Shown here: piece by piece, positions 19,806 through 25,258 of the stretch
How the letters are laid out: every line of letters begins with the position of its first letter
Position numbering within the stretch: position 1 is the stretch's first letter
IMG/VR virus record: IMGVR_UViG_3300031463_000029
Location: 1-25,258 of that record
Source of the DNA: a virus
DNA: 25,258 nucleotides
Strand: one strand, 5' to 3'
The notes under the pieces: generated by a model
Told to the model about the DNA's origin: nothing
The model's database searches: none
What the model saw: only the letters and a program-made list of their open reading frames with translations
Made by a program: the position numbers and the translations under genes

Positions 19806-21260
19806 TTACCTCCTTGCTTTACCTGCTTCACCTCCGCTCACATCATAGTGATAGATTATTTTTCTCACAACTGGCTGAATATTCGTCCCGCTTTCCACTA
19901 ATCTAAACTTAATTCTCTGGTGGAAAGAATTGGTTACATCTGGGTCAAAATAAAATCTGGTTAGAGTGTTAATACACTCTCCCGCTAACCGCCACTCTCC
20001 ATCATCAACCGAGTAATAGACTTTCAAACCATTATGCGGTTTCGCTTCTACATACATTTTAGAATACTTTTTATCAGTTTGTGGATAGCCTTCATCAAAG
20101 TTCTTTGTTTCTATGACCATTTGGATTGGATTTCCATCATCGCTTGTGCCTGAATTCCAAAGATAGCACTGACCATTACTATCGCCAAAATACAATTTGA
20201 AGTTGTTATTTTCGTCTATCGCTGTTGTCCAAGCAACGGGTTTGTGAGCGAAAGAGTGAACATACCACATTGAGTTATCAAAATCTAAAACTAAAACACA
20301 ATTAGAATAAGTTTCGCCATCATCAGTGGTTACGTCTCCCACCGAGCAGAAGTATTGTTTGTTGTAAACAATCCCTGCCGCTCCTACAAAGTTATTGCCT
20401 GAAATGTTGTTAACAAAATCTCTTAAAGGTTTGGAAAAAAGTTCTGGTGTTGAACCAGCGTATCCCCAGATACCATCATAATTGATGAAGAAAATATAAT
20501 CCTTGTAACTGCTAATAGATAAATGAGAAGTGGTCGGAACATAGTTTAAGTCAGTTAAGGTTGACCCATCATATTTATACACTGCTCCTTGCTTAAAAAT
20601 AATCAACCTATCCAAAATCTTTCCCAAGCCCGTAATTCTTCCATTCTCATCTGGGTCAATATATTTCCAACCTGCTTCAGCAGGATTGGTCAAATCTATT
20701 GCCCAATCAGTTCCATTGTTAACGGCTGACCAATAAATAGAACTGGGACCAGTTCCAGAAATTTGGGTTCCAACTTCTGATGTTGAACCCGCTCCATAAA
20801 TCCTACCTTGAAAAGTCTTTAGAAATCTTGGTTTCGGCGGAGTGCCAGATATATCATTAAAGGTTGAACCATCAGATGTATAGAACATATTGTCCACGCC
20901 ATTTGAAAAAAATAAGTTACCGCTTAGCAAACTGAAAGACATTTTCTCTGTCGTTGAAAGTCCAGTTTTGGAAGTTAAAGTCCAGGTAGAAGCACCACTA
21001 CCAAACTGATATTTATAGACCTTGCCATTTGAAACTCTAAAAAGAAGTTTCGTCCCATCCGCTTTTATCCAATAAAAAAGTCCCTGAATAGGAGAACTAT
21101 CAGGATTGTCTAAAAACTTCGCATAACCTACTCTTTTCCTTTTCGCTCCTAAAATCTCGCTATCGCAATTGATTGCCAACCTTAATTCAGAAGGCTTGGT
21201 TGCATCGTCGGCGGCTAATCTGTTTATTCCCTCAAAGGTGTTCAGAACAACAATAGCCAT
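19806..21260 (-). CDS. Tail stabilisation / tubular-type beta-propeller protein
   Basis: The 484-residue protein consists of repeated beta-strand blades, e.g. GLFYWIKADGTKLLFRVSNG, GNLFFSNGVDNMFYTSDGST, GRIYGAGSTSEVGTQISGTG, DRLIIFKQGAVYKYDG and DYIFFINYDGIWGYAGSTPE. The N-terminal NTFEGINRLAADDATKPSEL is typical of podovirus tail tubular B or P22-type stabilisation proteins, which bind the adaptor and hold the tail needle or fibres. The gene directly follows the adaptor gene, which is the expected order. The overall pattern makes the call firm, though the exact family is not proven. Confidence 0.8.
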   Translation of the reverse strand: MAIVVLNTFEGINRLAADDATKPSELRLAINCDSEILGAKRKRVGYAKFLDNPDSSPIQGLFYWIKADGTKLLFRVSNGKVYKYQFGSGASTWTLTSKTGLSTTEKMSFSLLSGNLFFSNGVDNMFYTSDGSTFNDISGTPPKPRFLKTFQGRIYGAGSTSEVGTQISGTGPSSIYWSAVNNGTDWAIDLTNPAEAGWKYIDPDENGRITGLGKILDRLIIFKQGAVYKYDGSTLTDLNYVPTTSHLSISSYKDYIFFINYDGIWGYAGSTPELFSKPLRDFVNNISGNNFVGAAGIVYNKQYFCSVGDVTTDDGETYSNCVLVLDFDNSMWYVHSFAHKPVAWTTAIDENNNFKLYFGDSNGQCYLWNSGTSDDGNPIQMVIETKNFDEGYPQTDKKYSKMYVEAKPHNGLKVYYSVDDGEWRLAGECINTLTRFYFDPDVTNSFHQRIKFRLVESGTNIQPVVRKIIYHYDVSGGEAGKARR

Positions 21261-21268
21261 ACGCCTCC

Positions 21269-22408
21269 TTAAAAGCCTTGATCTAACAAACTTTCATAAT
21301 ATTCACTGCTGGTGATATGCACAAAATCTGGTTTGTGGATTTGCCTCTCGGCTAAATCAGTCAACATTGTTTGGATTGCCTCATCTGCCAAACCTTTGTA
21401 TTCGGCTACTCTTTCTGGCTTGTGTATTTGGCAAAATCTAAACATCGCATAGTTGACAAATATCTCGGGATATTGATTGTAGGGGTAGAGCAACTCGTCA
21501 GCATCGGAAGACAAGGTTGTAGGAGTGGGATAATACCAAAGTTTGTAAGTGCCAGAAGTTGGGGTGGGTTTAAATCCAATTTTATTATCAAGAAAATAAA
21601 AATATGGTTCAGAAGCAGTAAATATTCTTGTCGGCTCAACATCTCTCATATCAAGCGGAGTCGGATTAACATAGGTTGAACTATCCATCGCTACTTCTAT
21701 TTTGAAAAGTTGAACAAAATCTGATGGCAAGTCATATTCTGCCTGACCTTGAGTAAAAGGAAGTTCGCCAGAGTATTTTAAAGCGTAAGCCAAGTTTTTT
21801 TGCCTTACTTTATGTTGAACCTTGCGATAAATTTCATTTATCCAAACGGTAATATCATCTCTTCTAATTCTCTGTTCAAAAGGATCATTGGCTAAAGTAA
21901 CCACCGCATCTTGAAGTCCTCTTAAACAGTAATCAGTAATGCCTGTAGCGGGGAAGGGATCAGATAAATCGGATTGAACGCCAGTAAGCGAGTTATAATA
22001 AGCAGCCTTATACCAAGATGAAGATGTTCCTGTGGTGTCGTCATAGCGAGTGCCATCAGGATAATCAACTTCTATGTTTATGCCAACAAGAATTAAAGAA
22101 TAAGTTCCAGTTTTTGAAGAGGCTTTATAAATTCTAACCTGATTATATTTGATATAGGTGACTGGTGTATCCACTCCGTGATCAAACTTCAAAGCATCAA
22201 CCAATAAAGTATTGTTGCCTGAAATAGAATTGATTTTGGTAATTTCCGAATTTTCGTTTCCAATCTCGCCAACAACAACATAATCATTAGCGGAAAAACC
22301 TTGCGTATTTTTTGTAACTAATTGAGTAGTTCCACTACTCGCACTACTTGTAAGATATGTTTGTTCACTTGAACTTATATCAGGATGTTCTATTATTAAG
22401 ACTGGCAT
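21269..22408 (-). CDS. Head-tail adaptor protein with replaced 5' end
   Basis: The C-terminal two thirds, from about residue 160 (GLQDAVVTLANDPFEQRIRR, DITVWINEIYRKVQHKVRQK and LPSDFVQLFKIEVAMDSSTY), have the helical-plus-beta layout of phage adaptor proteins (gp6/tail tubular A type) that bind the portal. The first 160 residues form beta-rich domains (SSASSGTTQLVTKNTQGFSA) possibly exposed on the tail. A GAGGAG site precedes the ATG. The first 21 codons match in protein, but not in codons, a fragment left at 22996-23058 on the far side of an HNH endonuclease gene, so the start has been rebuilt after an insertion. Confidence 0.8.
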   Translation of the reverse strand: MPVLIIEHPDISSSEQTYLTSSASSGTTQLVTKNTQGFSANDYVVVGEIGNENSEITKINSISGNNTLLVDALKFDHGVDTPVTYIKYNQVRIYKASSKTGTYSLILVGINIEVDYPDGTRYDDTTGTSSSWYKAAYYNSLTGVQSDLSDPFPATGITDYCLRGLQDAVVTLANDPFEQRIRRDDITVWINEIYRKVQHKVRQKNLAYALKYSGELPFTQGQAEYDLPSDFVQLFKIEVAMDSSTYVNPTPLDMRDVEPTRIFTASEPYFYFLDNKIGFKPTPTSGTYKLWYYPTPTTLSSDADELLYPYNQYPEIFVNYAMFRFCQIHKPERVAEYKGLADEAIQTMLTDLAERQIHKPDFVHITSSEYYESLLDQGF

Positions 22409-22458
22409 AATTTCTCCTCTTGACTTTTAACAATTAAAGTTGTAGCATTAAAGTTGAT

Positions 22459-23004
22459 ATGATTAAAGTTATTTGTCAAATTTGTAAAAAACCGTTTTGG
22501 GTAAAACCTTACAGAATTAAGCGTGGAGTAAAATGTTGTTCTAAAAAATGTAGAAAGAAATTGCCTATGTCTATAGAACAACGGAAGAAACTTAGTGAAT
22601 TCCATAAAGGAAAAAGTTTTCTTTCCAAAGAAACACGAAAAAATCTTAGTGATAGATGGAAAGGTAAAAATAATCCTAATTGGAATAATGGAAAATTGTT
22701 TCATAGCCAAGGTTATGTAATTATTAAAGATTCTTCTCACCCTTTTGCTTATAAAAATAGAAATCAAGGCTATATTTTTGAACATCGTCTTGTTATGGAG
22801 AAAAAAATTGGTCGTTATTTGCTTCCTCAGGAAAGAGTTCATCACATCAATGGTATAAAAGATGATAATAGACCAGAAAATCTGGAACTTTTTGCTAATA
22901 ATTCTGAACATCTTAAACAAAGACATATGAAACAATGGGAAAAAGTTAAACTTATAGGTTGGAAAAAATTGGCTGAACTTGCTTATAAACAATCTCGAAG
23001 TTAA
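22459..23004 (+). CDS. HNH homing endonuclease (with NUMOD3-like segment)
   Basis: The 181-residue protein lies antisense to the virion block. It starts with a Cys-rich segment (CQICKKPFWVKPYRIKRGVK then CCSKKC) likely to bind zinc, then a NUMOD3-like DNA-binding segment (LSDRWKGKNNPNWNNG), then the HNH_3 core EHRLVMEKKIGR, ERVHHINGIKDDNRPENLEL and the ending NNSEHLK. These enzymes cut one site in relatives lacking the element and are copied into it. Its stop codon lies within the leftover start of the adaptor gene. No good ribosome binding site is seen. It occupies the only plus-strand interval inside the 11 kb leftward block. Confidence 0.88.
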   Translation: MIKVICQICKKPFWVKPYRIKRGVKCCSKKCRKKLPMSIEQRKKLSEFHKGKSFLSKETRKNLSDRWKGKNNPNWNNGKLFHSQGYVIIKDSSHPFAYKNRNQGYIFEHRLVMEKKIGRYLLPQERVHHINGIKDDNRPENLELFANNSEHLKQRHMKQWEKVKLIGWKKLAELAYKQSRS

Positions 23005-23058
23005 ATAAGTTTGTTCTGAATTATCTGTTGAGGGATGATCAACAATAATAACTGCCAT
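22996..23058 (-). pseudogene. Leftover 5' end of the adaptor gene
   Basis: Twenty-one codons, MAVIIVDHPSTDNSEQTYLT plus Ser, keep an ATG with a GAGG site but run directly into the antisense of the HNH gene. They match the first 21 residues of the intact adaptor (MPVLIIEHPDISSSEQTYLT plus Ser) at 13 positions, but only about 35 of 63 bases agree, and 8 of the 12 shared residues after the Met use different codons. This is the original start, orphaned by insertion of the endonuclease with a new start. Confidence 0.75.
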
Positions 23059-23059
23059 T

Positions 23060-23815
23060 TTATAACCTCATTTCTTCAATAAATAATGTTGCTCCGCTAT
23101 AGGTTGCATCGCCGAAAGTCATAATGTTAATTGTCGATGCAGAAGTTAGATGTTTGATTTGCAAAGTAAAGTAATAAGTGGTGTTGGCAGTCAACGAAAC
23201 GACCTTTTGTGTCGCCAAACAAGCAGTGTCATTGTAGTCAACCGAATCAGTCGCTCCTAAAATAGTCGTTCCCACAAGTTCCGTTCCTCCATCATTAGTT
23301 GTATCATTGTTGTAGGCTGGAGAAGAAGTGTCTTGTGTTAATCTCATACAAACAGTTGTTGGTCCATTTGCTCCATATGCTCTAATGGAAGTAGTCGCTG
23401 TCAGTCTATAATATCCTGTTCGGGGAGCGGCGAAATAAAACCCACCAACAATACCCCAAACCAATCTTGATTTAAAACCATTAGAGTTGGGTTGCAAAAC
23501 GGTTACAGTGTAATCGGCGTTCTTCGACAATGTAGCCGAGCCTTGCGCAGTTAAAGTAGTGCCAGTGGTGTTAACTTCTGCCCAAAACTTGGTTGGTTTA
23601 GCCAAAGTTAAATCCTTGCTGTTCGTCCCATTATGGTTGTGTCCGCTTGATGTATCAAAAATAAGATTAGTTTCAGATACTTTTTTACTATCCGTCCCAT
23701 CGTGATCGTGTCCGTTTGTCGGATCGGCAATTTCTGTTTCTAAAGTTTGAAGTTCATTTCTAACAACAGAAGAGGACAAAGTTGAGTTGCCTACAGGATT
23801 GGTGATGGTTCGCAT
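23060..23815 (-). CDS. Tail fibre protein with HxH repeats and C1q-like end
   Basis: The 251-residue protein has an N-terminal helix (NELQTLETEI), then two similar metal-binding-type segments, GHDHDGTDSKKVSE and GHNHNGTNSKDLTL, as found in phage fibres where His-x-His binds metal at the trimer axis. The C-terminal half (WAEVNTTGTTLTAQGSATLS ... APRTGYYRLTATTSIRAYGA ... GATLFIEEMRL) has the jelly-roll pattern of C1q/TNF-like heads. It should be trimeric and may contact the receptor. It starts directly after the 82-aa gene and sits just upstream of the interrupted adaptor. Confidence 0.75.
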   Translation of the reverse strand: MRTITNPVGNSTLSSSVVRNELQTLETEIADPTNGHDHDGTDSKKVSETNLIFDTSSGHNHNGTNSKDLTLAKPTKFWAEVNTTGTTLTAQGSATLSKNADYTVTVLQPNSNGFKSRLVWGIVGGFYFAAPRTGYYRLTATTSIRAYGANGPTTVCMRLTQDTSSPAYNNDTTNDGGTELVGTTILGATDSVDYNDTACLATQKVVSLTANTTYYFTLQIKHLTSASTINIMTFGDATYSGATLFIEEMRL

Positions 23816-24064
23816 CTATTCTCCTCTGATTTTCATAATCTTGGGAACTATATTTCTAATACTCACTACTCTTCCTTTTATTATATCATACTTCATTGTC
23901 TTTGGCTTTTCTCCTTGAATTTTCGTTTGACCATACGGATACCACTCGTCCCACTTTGCTCCCGATATATCCCAATTTGTAACATTAGGGTCAGAATCCC
24001 AAATCACGGGTCGTCCACTCGTAGAAGTTGAAGTTGTTGGAACGATAATTTTAATTTTTGGCAT
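23816..24064 (-). CDS. 82-aa hypothetical virion-block protein
   Basis: I place the start at the ATG at 24064 (MPKIKIIVPTTSTSTSGRPV); a GTG 9 bases upstream is an alternative. Both overlap the end of the holin-like gene. GGTGGAG sits immediately before the ATG, too close to be ideal. The protein contains a Trp-rich middle (DPNVTNWDISGAKWDEWYPY) and a basic C-terminus (KIMKIRGE). No family is recognised. Position before a fibre gene suggests a structural or chaperone role. Confidence 0.65.
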   Translation of the reverse strand: MPKIKIIVPTTSTSTSGRPVIWDSDPNVTNWDISGAKWDEWYPYGQTKIQGEKPKTMKYDIIKGRVVSIRNIVPKIMKIRGE

Positions 24065-24281
24065 CTCCACCAACTGATGTGGTCAATTTCACTCCCCCAG
24101 CAGCCGCCAATCCTATCATCAAACCCTGTATCCAGTTAGTCCCTTCCAAGCCAGCAATACCCGCTAAAAGACCCAAAACTCCCGCAACACAAATTGTAAT
24201 CCAACCTGAAACTTGAGGCACTGCTTGTTTGATTGCCTCAACAACCGCAATGATTGCAGCAGCCAATGTGAATTGTGTCAT
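24051..24281 (-). CDS. 76-aa two-segment membrane protein, holin-like
   Basis: AGGAGAC precedes the ATG. A first hydrophobic helix (LAAAIIAVVEAIKQAV) and two further hydrophobic stretches (ITICVAGVLGLLAGIAGL and GLMIGLAAAGGV) leave short loops, with a Lys and acidic tail (TTSVGGDAKN). This is the shape of small phage holins. Together with the adjacent 76-aa membrane coiled-coil protein it forms a second potential lysis pair, on the same strand as the endolysin. Confidence 0.7.
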   Translation of the reverse strand: MTQFTLAAAIIAVVEAIKQAVPQVSGWITICVAGVLGLLAGIAGLEGTNWIQGLMIGLAAAGGVKLTTSVGGDAKN

Positions 24282-24508
24282 TTTGTCTCCTTTCTCTTAA
24301 ACCCCTCTAATCTTTTATCCATTAAAGTTAGTTGCTTCTCCAGATAACCGTTCCGTTGCTTGAGATAAATCCTCATCTGTTCAACCGTCTCTACCAGGTC
24401 TTTGAACACAGGCAGAAACAATCTCAAGGCGTAAGCGAAAAATAATAGGATAGCAATTGCGACACCCGTTGAACCATACTCTGCTAATCTTGATAAACCT
24501 TCCATCAT
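24278..24508 (-). CDS. 76-aa membrane protein with coiled-coil tail
   Basis: Two adjacent ATG codons follow AAGGAGAGG; the second gives the better spacing. The protein has one membrane segment (GVAIAILLFFAYALRLFLPVF) then a coiled-coil region (DLVETVEQMRIYLKQRNGYL followed by EKQLTLMDKRLEGFKRKETK). This resembles the small haemolysin/XhlA-type or spanin-like proteins in phage lysis modules. It overlaps the start of the holin-like gene by 4 bases (ATGA). Confidence 0.7.
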   Translation of the reverse strand: MMEGLSRLAEYGSTGVAIAILLFFAYALRLFLPVFKDLVETVEQMRIYLKQRNGYLEKQLTLMDKRLEGFKRKETK

Positions 24509-24524
24509 TCCTCTCCTTTCATTT

Positions 24525-24588
24525 GGGCGGGGAAAAGACCCTTAATGTTTTTTGAGGCTCAATCCTCTGCTTTTGGTCTTCCCCGCCC
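24525..24588. repeat. Long GC-rich hairpin before the small membrane genes
   Basis: GGGCGGGGAA..GACC (24525-24540) pairs with GGTCTTCCCCGCCC (24575-24588) in 14 base pairs with a 2-base bulge. A smaller GAGG/CCTC stem (24554-24557 with 24564-24567) lies in the loop. Read leftward, the structure ends just before the AAGGAGAGG of the 76-aa membrane gene, so it may control its translation or act in mRNA processing. There is no clean T tract. Confidence 0.6.
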
Positions 24589-24594
24589 ATTTCT

Positions 24595-24783
24595 TTACGA
24601 CAGGCTGATTGAGGTGATTTTCATCCTCGCACCGATGGCGAAGTTGATAGCACTTGCAAGCGAAGGAAACCGACACAGATAGACCTCTCCCGAAAGGGGA
24701 AAGTTCAGATAGACGATGAACCATTTGCGGTAATCGGCACTTGGTTCCTGGCACAGATTCCATACGGGCGACGGCTTCTTCAC
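24595..24783 (-). CDS. 62-aa hypothetical protein
   Basis: A GTG at 24783-24781 has AGGAGG 8 bases upstream, better spaced than the GTG three codons earlier. The protein reads MKKPSPVWNLCQEPSADYRK then WFIVYLNFPLSGEVYLCRFP and SLASAINFAIGARMKITSIS. The pattern KWFIVY...VYLCRF is a beta hairpin followed by an Ala-rich helix, as in many small folded domains. A competing 73-residue frame (24542-24763) lacks a binding site and has a low-complexity texture, so I prefer this one. Function unknown. Confidence 0.55.
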   Translation of the reverse strand: MKKPSPVWNLCQEPSADYRKWFIVYLNFPLSGEVYLCRFPSLASAINFAIGARMKITSISLS

Positions 24784-24797
24784 CTCTCTCACCTCCT

Positions 24798-25139
24798 TTA
24801 ATTGCTTTTTAAGGCACTTTCTAAATATCGCTTCAGAAAGCCTCTCTCATCACGATTTAAAATGGGAATTTCCTGTCCTGTGGTATAAATCTTTGCGGTA
24901 TTGCAATTTACTGCCTCTTGCAGAAGATTGAATTCATCCTCTTCCAATTCTACCACATCCTTTGCCGATGCAATCTTACTCATCACCACATAAATACGGT
25001 TTTCTTTTGACTTATCCAAATTCACATTTCTCAAAAGAGCAACCAAAACAATCTGGACTGTCTCCTCAGCCCCTGTCTGGTCTTTGATTGGTTTACCAAA
25101 AACATCTAAAACTTTTGTTTTAACATTGATGCGTTTCAT
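24798..25139 (-). CDS. 113-aa hypothetical protein
   Basis: GGAGG lies 5 bases before the ATG. The protein starts MKRINVKTKVLDVFGKPIKD, with a beta-rich N-terminal half, then an acidic helical part (KDVVELEEDEFNLLQEAVNC) and a basic C-terminus (RGFLKRYLESALKSN). It is soluble and shows no catalytic motif. It lies between a proline-rich protein at the window edge and the small membrane genes, so a virion assembly role is possible. Confidence 0.75.
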   Translation of the reverse strand: MKRINVKTKVLDVFGKPIKDQTGAEETVQIVLVALLRNVNLDKSKENRIYVVMSKIASAKDVVELEEDEFNLLQEAVNCNTAKIYTTGQEIPILNRDERGFLKRYLESALKSN

Positions 25140-25178
25140 ATTTCCTCCAATTTCATTGTATCAACTTTTTGTAATCAT

Positions 25179-25258
25179 TTACCATTCTTGTCCAAAAAAC
25201 AAACTATCAACTGTTGGTGGTGGTGGTGGCGGCGGTGGCGCTCCCCCACTATAATTCC
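25179..25258 (-). CDS. C-terminal end of a proline-rich phage protein, cut by window edge
   Basis: The last 25 codons of a leftward gene are visible, reading NYSGGAPPPPPPPPTVDSLF then FGQEW and a TAA stop. A run of eight prolines followed by a short aromatic tail looks like a linker and C-terminal peptide that docks to a partner. The frame is open to the edge of the window. The identity of the protein is outside the sequence. Confidence 0.6.
   Translation of the reverse strand, partial: NYSGGAPPPPPPPPTVDSLFFGQEW

Noticed and set aside
22409-23004. A group I intron in the adaptor gene
   Set aside because: The endonuclease is antisense to the host gene, and the downstream coding part has its own ATG and ribosome binding site with a second version of the first 21 residues, so no splicing is needed.
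22396-23058. A 220-residue leftward frame overlapping the HNH gene
   Set aside because: Only its first 21 codons are homologous to the adaptor; the rest is the antisense of the HNH gene and ends out of frame with the adaptor.

Overview
This window reads as a large part of the genome of a short-tailed (podovirus-like) bacteriophage, or a closely related prophage, from a host that uses strong AGGAGG-type ribosome binding sites. The genes are AT-rich, tightly packed, often joined by ATGA overlaps, and arranged as two opposed blocks. The evidence for a tailed phage is a large terminase, a small-terminase candidate, a portal, a head-tail adaptor, a beta-propeller-like tail stabilisation protein, fibre proteins, internal virion protein candidates, a C39-like endolysin and small membrane proteins. 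I see no sheath, tail tube or classical tape measure. The major capsid gene is not in the window and probably lies beyond the left edge. The host cannot be named from the sequence. Bacterial sigma70-type promoters and a DnaA box point to a bacterium, and TGA is used as a normal stop.

Layout. Positions 1-7360 run leftward: a structured leader, a small-terminase candidate, the large terminase (interrupted by an intein with a LAGLIDADG endonuclease), a small membrane protein, the portal, four small basic proteins, an ATP-grasp enzyme, a Lys/Pro-repeat peptide and a cut-off gene. Positions 7360-8200 are a non-coding control region. It holds a near-consensus leftward promoter, interlocked inverted repeats, a compound hairpin, a G-quadruplex motif, a roughly 500-bp degenerate CCCGAG-like hexamer array bounded by 9-bp inverted repeats, an AT-rich stretch with a perfect DnaA box, and a near-consensus rightward promoter. 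It is the best candidate for the replication origin and the early/late switch.

Positions 8200-13531 run rightward and look like the early or accessory block: many small unknown proteins, a helix-turn-helix regulator behind a second copy of the same promoter, an OB-fold-like protein, a Cys/Phe hexapeptide-repeat protein, a membrane protein overlapping a lytic transglycosylase, two holin-like proteins, a beta-class DNA methyltransferase, a small zinc-binding protein and a Holliday-junction-resolvase-like nuclease. Positions 13547-25258 run leftward and converge on that block: virion proteins, fibres, adaptor, small membrane proteins and the endolysin. If the genome is circular or circularly permuted, the right edge would continue from the capsid genes that begin beyond the left edge.

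The most unusual items are: (1) an HNH endonuclease gene inserted antisense at the 5' end of the adaptor gene, leaving a 21-codon remnant while the adaptor starts with a differently coded version of the same 21 residues; (2) the hexamer array and its origin-like surroundings; (3) two perfect 12-bp inverted repeats that interlock so only one hairpin can form at a time; (4) a slippery heptamer and downstream hairpin where a membrane-anchor gene overlaps a transglycosylase gene in the -1 frame; (5) an ATP-grasp ligase next to an acid-free Lys/Pro-repeat peptide; and (6) four consecutive perfect hairpins in front of the Cys/Phe-repeat gene.
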